Assembly (NCBI RefSeq): GCF_002906155.1
Contig: NZ_MUJK01000010.1
Coordinates: forward strand, 149,508-213,507
Origin: Pseudomonas laurylsulfativorans
GTDB taxonomy: Bacteria; Pseudomonadota; Gammaproteobacteria; Pseudomonadales; Pseudomonadaceae
Reading direction: 5' to 3'
Length of the DNA: 64,000 nt
Below, in pieces: positions 7,650 through 15,780 of this stretch. Position 1 is the stretch's first letter, and each line of letters opens with the position of its first letter. The notes beneath the pieces were generated by a model that saw only the letters and a list, made by a program, of their open reading frames with translations, did no database searches and was not told where the DNA came from. Made by a program: the position numbers and the translations under genes.

Positions 7650-8960
7650 CTACAACTTGATACGCTCGACCTTGCCCACCAGCAGGATGTAGGACAGCGC
7701 GCCAATCAACGCCAACACCGAGATGTAGGTAATCGCCGGGGCAAAGGAATCACCCGTCGCGAGGAAACCGATCACGATAGGCGTGGCGATCGCCGACAGG
7801 TTGCCGATGAAGTTGAACACCCCGCCGGTCAGCCCGAGCAAGCGCGCCGGAGCCAGGGTCGACACCAGCGACCAGGTAATCGAAGCCAGGCCGTTGCCGA
7901 AAAACGCCAGCGCGAGGAAGGCAATCACCAGCGGCGTCGACTCGACAAAGTTGGCACCGATGATCGAGGTGGAAATCAGCAAGCCACTGATGATCGGCAA
8001 CTTGCGGGCAAAACCTACCGTGTAGCCGCGACGGATCAAAAAGTCCGAGAAGAAACCGGAGCACAGCACACCGACAAACGCGGCGAGAAACGGCAGCGAC
8101 GCCAACAGGCCGGACTTGATGAAGTCCATGCCGCGGTACTTCACCAGGTAGGTCGGAAACCACGTCAGGAAAAACCACAGCGTCGAGTTGAGGCAGAACT
8201 GCCCGAGGTAGATACCCCAGAGCTTGCGCTTGGTCAGGACAATGCCCAGGTCGGTCCAGCTGAATTTGGCTTTGACCTTGGCCTGCTCGGCCTGGATATC
8301 CACCAACCCGCCGCCCTCGCGAATCAAGTCGATTTCCGCATCATTGGCGCCTTTGAAATCCCGCGGCTCGCGATACACCGCGTACCAGATCACCGCCCAC
8401 ACAATGCCCACCGAACCCGTGGCAACGAACACCATGTGCCAGCCGAATTCGTGCTGCAACCAGGCCAGCACCGGTGTCAGGAAAGCCAGGCCGACGAATT
8501 GCCCGGAGGTGTAGAAACCGATGGCCGTGGCGCGCTCGCGCTCAGGGAACCAGGTGGTGACCACGCGACTGTTGATCGGGTATGCCGGGGCCTCCAGCGC
8601 TCCGACCGCCATGCGCAGCACGAACAGCGCGATGAAGCTGGCCGCGAAGCCGAGCATCACCGTGGCCACCGACCACAGCAGCAAAGCGACGCTGTACAGA
8701 ATCCGTGGCGGCACGCGGTCCACCAGCCAGCCGCCGGGGATCTGCATGGCGGCGTAGGTCCAGCCGAAGGCGGAGAAAATCAGGCCGACGTGGATCGGAT
8801 CGATACCCAGGTCACTGGTCAGCGCCGGGGCGGCAATCGACAGGTTGCTGCGGTCCAGGTAGTTGATCACCACGGTGATGAACAACAGCACCATGATGAA
8901 AAATCGCTTGCGACTGGGCGTCACCAACGACGCCTGCCCGGTGAGGGTTTGCGGTTGCAT
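7650..8960 (-). CDS. dgoT: MFS transporter, D-galactonate/hexuronate (ACS) family
   Basis: 436 residues with twelve predicted membrane helices. It belongs to the anion:cation symporter branch of the major facilitator superfamily, shown by FITVVINYLDRSNLSIAAP in helix 1, the loop GGWLVDRVPPR after helix 2 and YPINSRVVTTWFPERERATA between helices 4 and 5. DgoT-type members take up D-galactonate with protons. Placement between dgoD and an IclR regulator supports galactonate as substrate, but the family also carries glucarate and tartrate, so the substrate is inferred. A REP pair fills most of the 171-base gap to dgoD. Confidence 0.85.
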   Translation of the reverse strand: MQPQTLTGQASLVTPSRKRFFIMVLLFITVVINYLDRSNLSIAAPALTSDLGIDPIHVGLIFSAFGWTYAAMQIPGGWLVDRVPPRILYSVALLLWSVATVMLGFAASFIALFVLRMAVGALEAPAYPINSRVVTTWFPERERATAIGFYTSGQFVGLAFLTPVLAWLQHEFGWHMVFVATGSVGIVWAVIWYAVYREPRDFKGANDAEIDLIREGGGLVDIQAEQAKVKAKFSWTDLGIVLTKRKLWGIYLGQFCLNSTLWFFLTWFPTYLVKYRGMDFIKSGLLASLPFLAAFVGVLCSGFFSDFLIRRGYTVGFARKLPIISGLLISTSIIGANFVESTPLVIAFLALAFFGNGLASITWSLVSTLAPARLLGLTGGVFNFIGNLSAIATPIVIGFLATGDSFAPAITYISVLALIGALSYILLVGKVERIKL

Positions 8961-9013
8961 GGGGGGTGCCTCTTCTTATGGTTATTGAGGTCGTTTTAAG
9001 ACTGGCGCTAACC

Positions 9014-9105
9014 CTGTAGGAGCCGGCTTGCTGGCGATAGCGGTGTGTCAGACACCATCAATATTGAATGATGTGCCTCTATCGCCAGCAAGCCGGCTCC
9101 TACAG
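9014..9105. repeat. REP pair (tgtaggagc class) inside the dgo operon
   Basis: Inverted ctgtaggagccggcttgctgg units enclosing about 50 bases, between dgoD and dgoT. In the transcript this would fold into a large stem-loop that could stabilise the upstream dgoKAD message and lower dgoT expression. Confidence 0.9.
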
Positions 9106-9131
9106 GGAATTTGTGGTGGGTTAGAGATCAC

Positions 9132-10280
9132 TCACCACTCGGCAAAACTGCCGTCGGCATGGCGCCAGATCGGGTTGCGCCAGCGGTGGCCGATGGCGGC
9201 GCGTTCGATCACGTATTCCTCGTTGATCTCGATGCCCAGGCCCGGGCCGTTCGGGATCTTCACGAAGCCTTTGTCGTAGTCGAACACCCGCGGGTCTTTG
9301 ACGTAGTCGAGCAGGTCGTTGCTCTCGTTGTAATGAATGCCCAGGCTCTGCTCCTGAATGAACGCGTTGTAGCAGGCGGCGTCCAGTTGCAGGCAGGCCG
9401 CCAGGGCAATCGGACCCAGCGGGCAATGCAGCGCCAGCGCCACGTCGTAGGCTTCGGCCATGTTGGCGATCTTGCGGGTTTCGGTGATGCCGCCGGCGTG
9501 GGAAGCATCCGGCTGGATGATGTCGACGTAGCCTTCGCTGAGCACGCGCTTGAAATCCCAACGCGAGAACAGCCGCTCACCCAAAGCAATCGGCGTGCTG
9601 GTCAGCGGTGCCAGCTCCTTCAGCGCTTCATAGTTTTCACTGAGCACCGGTTCCTCGATGAACATCAGCTTGTACGGATCAAGCTCCTTCATCAGCACCT
9701 TGGCCATGGGCTTGTGCACCCGGCCATGGAAGTCCACACCGATGCCGACGTTCGGGCCGACCGCATCACGCACGGCAGCGACGTTGGCCAGGGCTTGGTC
9801 GACCTTGTCGAAGGTGTCGAGGAATTGCAGCTCCTCGGTGCCGTTCATTTTCACCGCGGTGAAACCACGCTCGACCGCTTCTTTCGCCGCACGCGCCGTG
9901 TCCGCCGGACGGTCGCCGCCGATCCACGAATACACGCGAATCTTGTCCCGCACCTGACCACCCAGCAGATCGCTGACCGACACGCCCAACGCCTTGCCCT
10001 TGATGTCCCACAAGGCCTGGTCGATACCGGCCAGGGCGCTCATGTGGATCGCGCCGCCACGGTAGAAGCCGCCTCGGTACAGCACGGTCCAGATGTCTTC
10101 GATGTTGCGTGGGTCCTTGCCGATCAGGTAGTCGGACAACTCTTCAACGGCAGCGGCAACGGTGTGGGCGCGACCTTCGACCACGGGCTCGCCCCAACCG
10201 GTCACGCCCTCGTCGGTTTCGACCTTGAGGAAGCACCAGCGCGGCGGAACGATGAAGGTGGTCAGTTTGGTGATTTTCAT
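9132..10280 (-). CDS. dgoD: D-galactonate dehydratase
   Basis: 382 residues, exactly the length of E. coli DgoD. This mandelate-racemase-like member of the enolase superfamily dehydrates D-galactonate to 2-keto-3-deoxygalactonate. The C-terminal barrel shows the metal and acid/base residues: FTAVKMN, GIGVDFHGR (Asp ligand with the catalytic His two residues on), LMFIEEPV and IALGERLF (Glu ligands), DIIQPDASHAGG and ALHCPLGP (second catalytic His). Second step of the operon pathway after lactone hydrolysis; followed downstream by the transporter gene. Confidence 0.95.
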   Translation of the reverse strand: MKITKLTTFIVPPRWCFLKVETDEGVTGWGEPVVEGRAHTVAAAVEELSDYLIGKDPRNIEDIWTVLYRGGFYRGGAIHMSALAGIDQALWDIKGKALGVSVSDLLGGQVRDKIRVYSWIGGDRPADTARAAKEAVERGFTAVKMNGTEELQFLDTFDKVDQALANVAAVRDAVGPNVGIGVDFHGRVHKPMAKVLMKELDPYKLMFIEEPVLSENYEALKELAPLTSTPIALGERLFSRWDFKRVLSEGYVDIIQPDASHAGGITETRKIANMAEAYDVALALHCPLGPIALAACLQLDAACYNAFIQEQSLGIHYNESNDLLDYVKDPRVFDYDKGFVKIPNGPGLGIEINEEYVIERAAIGHRWRNPIWRHADGSFAEW

Positions 10281-10328
10281 CTTTTGGCTCTCTTATTAGA
10301 TGCAGCGCGCTCGGCGCCCAAAGAAGTC

Positions 10329-10949
10329 TTAGCGAAGGGTTTTCCAGGCCGTGACGTAGGCCTTGGCATTGGCCGCCACTTGCGCAGGCGTCATGCCCGG
10401 TTTGAACAGACCGGAGCCGAGGCCGAAACCTTTGACGCCTGCGTCGATAAACACCTGCATGTTGTCCGGCGTGATCCCGCCGACCGGCACGAGAAGGGTT
10501 CCGGCCGGCAACACCGCGAGCCAGGCTTTGACGACTGCGGGTCCCATCTGCTCGGCCGGGAACATTTTCAGCACATCCGCGCCTTCAGCCAGTGCCGCGA
10601 AGGCTTCGGTCGGTGTAGCGACACCCGGTGACAGGTACAGCCCGGCTGCCTTCGCTGCGCGCAAGACCTTCGGATCGCTGTGGGGCATGACGATCACCTG
10701 GCCGCCCGCGGCTTTCACTTGCTCGACCTGTTCCGGTGTCAACACCGTGCCGGCACCGATCAGGCAATCGGCAGGCAAGCTACTGCGCAGGATGCGGATA
10801 CTTTCGTACGGCTCAGGGGAATTGAGCGGCACTTCAATGACGCGAAATCCGGCGGCGTACAGGACTTCGCCAATGGCGGCGGCTTCCTGTGGACGCAGGC
10901 CGCGCAGGATCGCGATCAGGCCGTTTTGCGCCAGCGCTTGTTTGAGCAT
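10329..10949 (-). CDS. dgoA: 2-dehydro-3-deoxy-6-phosphogalactonate aldolase
   Basis: 206 residues, the size of KDPG/KDPGal aldolases (class I, TIM barrel). It splits 2-keto-3-deoxy-6-phosphogalactonate into pyruvate and glyceraldehyde 3-phosphate. Typical strands: GLIAILRGLRPQEA (with the catalytic-region Arg), IEVPLNSPEP (Glu), LIGAGTVLTPEQV and the Schiff-base region VIVMPHSD. E. coli DgoA ends its barrel with the same GGITPDNM and GLGSGL. Nineteen bases downstream of dgoK and 48 upstream of dgoD, so part of the same transcript. A related KDPG aldolase (Eda) is excluded mainly by the neighbours. Confidence 0.93.
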   Translation of the reverse strand: MLKQALAQNGLIAILRGLRPQEAAAIGEVLYAAGFRVIEVPLNSPEPYESIRILRSSLPADCLIGAGTVLTPEQVEQVKAAGGQVIVMPHSDPKVLRAAKAAGLYLSPGVATPTEAFAALAEGADVLKMFPAEQMGPAVVKAWLAVLPAGTLLVPVGGITPDNMQVFIDAGVKGFGLGSGLFKPGMTPAQVAANAKAYVTAWKTLR

Positions 10950-10968
10950 GTCAGGTCTCCAGGCAGGT

Positions 10969-11961
10969 TTAACGGGGTGCGGTGGACGTGACCAGGCCGG
11001 CGGCGAGCGCCAGTTGCCACAGTCCGCGCTCGGTGGCCTGTTCGGCCAGGGTTACCCGGGCAAAACCGCAGGCATCAAGCGCGCGGCTGTAGCGGGCACA
11101 AAGTTGGGTATTACCGATGAGGATGATCGATGGCAGATGCACGCTGTTGCGCCGACGCCGCTGGACATTGGCCAGGGCCGCCAACTCGTGACCGATCAAC
11201 AGGCCGGACAGGTAATCCGCCTGGGCGGTGTCGCTCAATTCGCCGGTCAGCCCCAGGCTGCGGGCGCTGAACATGGTCGACAGCGGACCGGTTTCACCGT
11301 CCGCCGACAGCGCCACCTGCACACCGCGATCAAAGGCGTTGCCATCGAAAGACCCACCACGCTGTTGGGTGCGTCCGAGAATGCTGTGCTCGCTGAGCAC
11401 GGCAAACACTTCGCCGGTCATGAAGGTATCGAAATGCACGATGCAGCCGTCGGCCACTTCCACCCATTTCGAATGGCTGCCCGGCAGGCCGATCAGCAGA
11501 TCAGAGCCCGCCCCGCCCGCCAGGTTTTGCAGCACACCGAGCACCTGGGTTTCTTCACCGCGCATCACGTTCGGCAAACGCGAACGCTGGATGACCCCCG
11601 GCACGATGTGTACATCGACCCCGCGCAGGCTGCGCACGGTTTGCAAGGAAGTTCCGAGGGTGGCGACGTTTGCCGGCGTGTCGCGGTAGGCCGCTTCGCG
11701 CCAGCCCTGGGCGCTGCCGACCATGCCACAGGCAATCACTGGCAAATGCGGCTGGGCATCGAGCCAGTCGCCGCAAGCCTCATCGAAGGCCAGTTCGAAA
11801 CCATCGGCGCATTCCCGGCCGTCAATGATTCGCGGCGTTTTCGGCAGCTGCATGATCCCCGACGACAGCGAACGCTGTTCGAGCACTTGCCCGCCTTCAG
11901 CCAGTTTGTAAGCACGTAATGAGGTTGTCCCCCAGTCGAGCGCGATCAATTGCGCCTGCAT
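10969..11961 (-). CDS. dgoK: 2-dehydro-3-deoxygalactonokinase
   Basis: 330 residues, DgoK family (ASKHA fold). It phosphorylates 2-keto-3-deoxygalactonate at C6 with ATP. Visible: IALDWGTTSLRAY (phosphate 1 loop, about 6-18), VIACGMVGSAQGW, LIGLPGSHSKWVEV (phosphate 2 region) and the C-terminal IILIGN. The start at 11961 (MQAQLIALDWGTT) is preferred over an in-frame start 23 codons upstream because GGTGAAG lies just before it and because the longer version would include the promoter. First gene of the dgo operon; its promoter region is nearly copied upstream of the sugar dehydrogenase at 19.35 kb. Confidence 0.93.
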   Translation of the reverse strand: MQAQLIALDWGTTSLRAYKLAEGGQVLEQRSLSSGIMQLPKTPRIIDGRECADGFELAFDEACGDWLDAQPHLPVIACGMVGSAQGWREAAYRDTPANVATLGTSLQTVRSLRGVDVHIVPGVIQRSRLPNVMRGEETQVLGVLQNLAGGAGSDLLIGLPGSHSKWVEVADGCIVHFDTFMTGEVFAVLSEHSILGRTQQRGGSFDGNAFDRGVQVALSADGETGPLSTMFSARSLGLTGELSDTAQADYLSGLLIGHELAALANVQRRRRNSVHLPSIILIGNTQLCARYSRALDACGFARVTLAEQATERGLWQLALAAGLVTSTAPR

Positions 11962-12000
11962 CGCTTCACCTGTTTTGGTTTTTGGCAGTGAGTGAGCGGG

Positions 12001-12053
12001 ACTATAAACCTGAGGCGGGTAAAATCTCAATATATAAATATCAATCCCATATT
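12001..12053 (-). promoter_or_regulatory. dgo operon promoter with operator block (copy 1)
   Basis: On the minus strand: TTGAGA (complement of 12025-12030), an 18-bp spacer, TATAGT (complement of 12001-12006). A 32-bp AT-rich block at 12022-12053 covers the -35 box and continues upstream; outside it the sequence closes an imperfect inverted repeat (TCTCAATAT ... ATATTGTGAGA). The same -35, -10, spacer length and 28 of the 32 block bases recur at 19564-19616. Confidence 0.7.
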
Positions 12054-12104
12054 GTGAGAGAAGGCAAAAAAAGCAGCCCGAAGGCTGCGATCTTTTTAGA
12101 GCGA

Positions 12105-12587
12105 TCAGTTACCCGCTGCGAAATCCCGCAGCACGGCGCCATCCATCCGATAGCGAACCCACTCCTCCTGCGGTTGCGCCCCCAGGGATTTGTAGAAGTC
12201 GATGGCCGGGGTATTCCACTCCAGCACGCTCCACTCGAAACGGCCGCAGTCGTTGGCGCAGGCGATTTTCGCCAGATGCCGCAGCAGGGTCTTGCCCGCA
12301 CCACCGCCGCGTTGTTCCGGGGTGATGTACAGGTCTTCGAGGTACAGGCAATTGCTGCCCAGCCAAGTGGAATAGCTGAAGAAGAACACCGCGAAACCGA
12401 TGGGTGCACCGTCGCGCAGGCAGATCAGGCCATGGGCGGTGGCGCCTTCGCTGAAGAGGCTGCGCTCGATATCGGCAACGCTGGCGATGACTTCATGGCG
12501 GGCACGTTCGTAGTCGGCCAGTTCAGTGATGAACGCGAGGATTTGCGGTGCGTCACTGGGGGTCGCCGGGCGGATTTCGATCGTCAT
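12105..12587 (-). CDS. GNAT-family N-acetyltransferase
   Basis: 160 residues. A complete GNAT fold: beta1 ITIEIRPATPSDAPQILAFI, the beta4 strand GFAVFFFSYSTWLG, LYLEDLYITPEQRGGGAGKTLLRHL with the acetyl-CoA pyrophosphate loop RGGGAGK (about 98-104), then a C-terminal WNTPAIDFYKSLGA. This pattern, with the LYLEDLYI strand, resembles the diamine/spermidine acetyltransferase-like branch, but the substrate cannot be told. It stands alone between the dgo promoter and a REP pair. Confidence 0.85.
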   Translation of the reverse strand: MTIEIRPATPSDAPQILAFITELADYERARHEVIASVADIERSLFSEGATAHGLICLRDGAPIGFAVFFFSYSTWLGSNCLYLEDLYITPEQRGGGAGKTLLRHLAKIACANDCGRFEWSVLEWNTPAIDFYKSLGAQPQEEWVRYRMDGAVLRDFAAGN

Positions 12588-12638
12588 GGACGTGCCTTGT
12601 CAAAAGTGGAAAACGCCATACTAAGTCGGCGCGGTACT

Positions 12639-12770
12639 TGTGGCGAGGGGGCTTGCCCCCGTTGGGTTGCGCAGCAACCCCATTAAAAACACTGCAGTCT
12701 TTCAGGTGTAACGCAATCGCTGAGAAAGGGCCCGCTTCGCAGGCCAACGGGGGCAAGCCCCCTCGCCACA
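12639..12770. repeat. REP pair (tgtggcgaggg class), inverted
   Basis: tgtggcgagggggcttgccc and its reverse complement frame 132 bases. This is a second REP class, differing in sequence from the tgtaggagc units; another copy lies at 22829-22959. Inside are smaller stems (ggttgcgcagcaacc). Confidence 0.88.
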
Positions 12771-12910
12771 GAAGCAGGATCGCTTCCCCCTGTTCAGCGG
12801 CTTTACTCCGGCTAACACTAACCCTGGAATCACTAACCTCGGACCTAACATTCGCGCACTGCGTGGTTAGATAGCGGCGCTGCTCATTTATCCGGTCAAG
12901 GAACCGCGTC

Positions 12911-14116
12911 ATGTCTACCGCAACACCTCCTGTTTCAAGCAAATTGTTCGGCCTGTTTTGCCTCGCCAGTTACCTGTTGTCGTTGTCCTATGGCTCGACT
13001 TTTTTGCTGTCACTGTTGATCAGCTCGCGCGGTGGCAACGAGCACGACGCCGGCAGCGTGATTTCGGCGGCGATGCTCAGCACCTTTGCGGCAGTGATTG
13101 TTTCAGGTCATTTGTCCGACTTGCTCGGTGCCGCCCGATCGGTGGCGCTGTTCGGTGTTTTGCTGGTAGCAGCCAGCCTGGGTTTCGCCCTGACGCCGGG
13201 CTTCGGTCATCTGCTGTTGTTTTTCGGCCTGCTGCTGGGCCTGGGCTGGGGCGTGTTCTACACCCTGGGACCGATCATCGTGGCGAGCCTGGTGACGCCT
13301 GCACAACGCGCCAAATACTTCGCCCTGCTGTCGGGCAGCATGATGACCGGGATCGGCAGCGGTCCGTTGCTCGGTCGCGCGGCGAGCGCCCTCGGTTATC
13401 CGGTGACCGCTGCGTTTTATCTGGCGGCGCTGGCCAGCCTGATCGGTGTGCTGCTGTTCTGGCGCCTGGATCGGCAGTTGAAACAGGCAAACACCCAATC
13501 AACCAGCGTATCGCGGATTTCCTGGCGTGCGGCAGGTCAGGTACTGTCCTCCCGGGCCGTTTTCCCGATCATCATGGTCGGTCTCGGCGGCTGTGTGTTC
13601 GGCGGTCTGTCGAGCTTTCAAACCAGCTACGCGGCGGCGCGCTCTCTGGACTATTCGTTGTTCTTCCTCGGTTTCATGAGCGCGGCGATCAGTGCGCGCA
13701 TGTTGATCGCCGGTTACGTGGTCAAACGCGACCCGTTTCGCGCCTCCTGCCTGCTCTCGGGCTTGATGCTGGCATCGATCGTGATGTTCGGTTTTGTCGT
13801 CGATAGCGGTTTCACCTACGTACTCGCGGCGGTGATGCTCGGGATCGGTTACGGCCTGACCTACTCGGTGATCAACGGCCTGGCCGCCAATGAAGCGCCA
13901 CAAGGCACCACCGCGCAATCCTTGCTGCTGTTCAGCCTGTCGTATTTCATCGGCGTGTTCGGCTTCCCGTTGCTGGCTGGGAAAATCATCGTCGAGCAAG
14001 GCATGGCCACGCTGTTGCTCACCGTGCTGGTAGTTGCCTCGCTCAACTGGCTGATCACCGTGAGCCGGTTGATCTGGCGTCGGGTGACCACGGCCAAGGC
14101 ACTGCAGCAAGCCTGA
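12911..14116 (+). CDS. MFS transporter of unknown substrate
   Basis: 401 residues, about twelve hydrophobic helices, major facilitator superfamily. After helix 2 the loop GHLSDLLGAARSVALFG has the usual (G)xxxD pattern, and helix 5 holds GSMMTGIGSGPLLGRAAS. The middle loop (about 190-205) is short and polar. AAGGA lies eight bases before the ATG. The fold is typical of drug or metabolite exporters, but no neighbour points to a substrate. Followed by a small secreted-protein gene on the same strand. Confidence 0.8.
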   Translation: MSTATPPVSSKLFGLFCLASYLLSLSYGSTFLLSLLISSRGGNEHDAGSVISAAMLSTFAAVIVSGHLSDLLGAARSVALFGVLLVAASLGFALTPGFGHLLLFFGLLLGLGWGVFYTLGPIIVASLVTPAQRAKYFALLSGSMMTGIGSGPLLGRAASALGYPVTAAFYLAALASLIGVLLFWRLDRQLKQANTQSTSVSRISWRAAGQVLSSRAVFPIIMVGLGGCVFGGLSSFQTSYAAARSLDYSLFFLGFMSAAISARMLIAGYVVKRDPFRASCLLSGLMLASIVMFGFVVDSGFTYVLAAVMLGIGYGLTYSVINGLAANEAPQGTTAQSLLLFSLSYFIGVFGFPLLAGKIIVEQGMATLLLTVLVVASLNWLITVSRLIWRRVTTAKALQQA

Positions 14117-14197
14117 GCCGTTCGTCGCTGACAATGCACCCATCCGGTTCGAGGGCGTACTAATCAGGTAAGGACTCTACCCGTTGGAGACAACACC

Positions 14198-14527
14198 ATG
14201 ATCCTGTCCAGGTTGACCGCCCTCGCCCTCACTGCCCTGCTGTCCTCTGCCTCCTTCGCCGGGGCCATCGGCTCGAGCACCGGCCCGACCAATCCAGTGG
14301 AAAAACCCCGGGCGCCGGCCATCCAGAGTGCCCCGGGCATGAACACCGATGGCACCACGATTGATCAAAACCTCCCTCCCTCCACCGGCACCGATCCACG
14401 CACCCAGGGCAATGACATGGGGCGTCAGGGCGGGACGAACCTGCCGGACAAAAAAACGCCCAGCAGTGGTGGCCTCGGTTCGACCACCAGCGGTAGCCCG
14501 GGTGATGACGACGGTGGCAGCCAATAG
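14198..14527 (+). CDS. Small secreted low-complexity protein
   Basis: 109 residues. Residues 1-22 look like a Sec signal peptide (RLTALALTALLSSASFAGA). The mature 87 residues are rich in Gly, Ser, Thr, Pro, Asn and Asp, have no Cys or aromatic residues and end in an acidic DDDGGSQ tail, so the protein is probably unfolded in the periplasm or outside. GGAGA lies seven bases before the ATG, which supports real translation. I do not recognise a family; function unknown. Confidence 0.7.
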   Translation: MILSRLTALALTALLSSASFAGAIGSSTGPTNPVEKPRAPAIQSAPGMNTDGTTIDQNLPPSTGTDPRTQGNDMGRQGGTNLPDKKTPSSGGLGSTTSGSPGDDDGGSQ

Positions 14528-14649
14528 TTGCCAGTTTGAGGACAGAAGCTCGGGCGAAGAATATTGTCGGGATGCACAGGCTGGAACTGACTGAGATCCT
14601 GCACAGAGTGGATTAAAGCCAGATCCTGTGCTGAATTTCAGGGCCCAAT

Positions 14650-14787
14650 CGCGAGCAGGCTCGCTCCTACAGGGGACCGCGTTCGCCAGACCAACCCGGT
14701 CAACTGTGGGAGCTTGCTCGCGATGAGGCCGGCACATCCAACATCAATGTTGGCTGACAGTCCGCCATCGCGAGCAGGCTCCCACAG
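14650..14787. repeat. Cluster of three REP units
   Basis: gcgagcaggctcgctcctacag at the left, then ctgtgggagcttgctcgcga and, inverted, gcgagcaggctcccacag. The outer unit belongs to the tgtaggagc class, the inner pair to its tgtgggagc variant. It lies at the end of the araFGH operon. Confidence 0.88.
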
Positions 14788-14799
14788 GTGTAATGGGTG

Positions 14800-15777
14800 T
14801 CAGCGCTGTTTCAGACGGTCAATGACCACCGCCAACAACAGAATCGAACCGCGGATCACATACTGATAAAACGTATCGATGTTCTTCAGGTTCATCGCGT
14901 TCTCGATGATCGCCAGAATCAGCACCCCGGCAATCACGTGCCGGATCATGCCGATCCCGCCACTCAACGACACCCCGCCCAGCACGCAGGCCGAGATCAC
15001 GGTCAGCTCGAAACCCTGGCCGATCATTGGCTGGCCGGAGGTCATGCGCGAGGCCAGGATCACCCCGGCCAGTGCACCGATCACGCCATGCACGGCGAAG
15101 ATGATGATCTTGGTCCGATCGACATTCACACCCGCCAGCAACGCCGCTTCCTGGTTGCCGCCAATCGCCATGGTGTTGCGACCGTAGGTGGTGTAGTTCA
15201 GCAGCCAACCGAAGAACAGGAAGCAGACGATGGTGATCAGGATCGGTACCGGCACGCCAAACAGTTGGCCATTACCGAACACGAAGAACGATTCCTGGGA
15301 CACCCCCACCGCTTTGCCGTTGGCGAAAATATAGGCCAGGCCACGCACGATCTGCATGGTCGCCAGCGTGGTGATCAAAGCGTTGACCCGCAACTTGGCG
15401 ATGACGATGCCGTTGATCAGGCCGACGATCAGCCCCATCACCAGCGCCGCACAGACGCCGAGAAACACGCTGTCGGTGTCGCGCATCACCACTGCCGCGA
15501 CCACCCCGGCGCAGGCAATCACCGAGCCCACCGACAAGTCGAAATGCCCGGACGCCAGGCAATACAACATGGTGCACGCCGCGATCCCGGTGGTAGAAAT
15601 CGCCAGGCCCAGCCCGCGCATGTTCAGGGGCGAAAGAAAGTTGTCGATCATCAGGGTACAGAGCACGAAGATTCCGACGGCCGCCAGCAGCATGACCCAA
15701 TCATCGAGAAAACGCCGCATATCCAGGGGCTTGCGTGTGGTCGGCAGGGTGTTGTTTTGCGTTGTCATCATAGTCAC
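14800..15777 (-). CDS. araH: L-arabinose/D-galactose ABC transporter permease
   Basis: 325 residues, AraH type of the BPD_transp_2 (ribose/xylose/arabinose) permeases, with about ten membrane helices. Typical segments: GLGLAISTTGIAACTMLYCLASGHFDLSVGS near 60-90, where the DLSVG motif meets the ATPase, and the C-terminal GGVSLSGGIGMIRHVIAGVLILAIIENAMNL. Its start lies three bases after the stop of the ATPase gene. Last gene of the araFGH group. Confidence 0.94.
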   Translation of the reverse strand: MTMMTTQNNTLPTTRKPLDMRRFLDDWVMLLAAVGIFVLCTLMIDNFLSPLNMRGLGLAISTTGIAACTMLYCLASGHFDLSVGSVIACAGVVAAVVMRDTDSVFLGVCAALVMGLIVGLINGIVIAKLRVNALITTLATMQIVRGLAYIFANGKAVGVSQESFFVFGNGQLFGVPVPILITIVCFLFFGWLLNYTTYGRNTMAIGGNQEAALLAGVNVDRTKIIIFAVHGVIGALAGVILASRMTSGQPMIGQGFELTVISACVLGGVSLSGGIGMIRHVIAGVLILAIIENAMNLKNIDTFYQYVIRGSILLLAVVIDRLKQR

Positions 15778-15780
15778 CTC

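Noticed and set aside
9111..11919. Two 506- and 518-codon plus-strand frames opposite dgoD, dgoA and dgoK
   Set aside because: Both are mirror images of recognised enzymes with all catalytic motifs on the minus strand.
14650..14787. Regularly spaced short repeats as a CRISPR array
   Set aside because: The units are palindromic REP sequences in alternating orientation, without constant spacers or cas genes.
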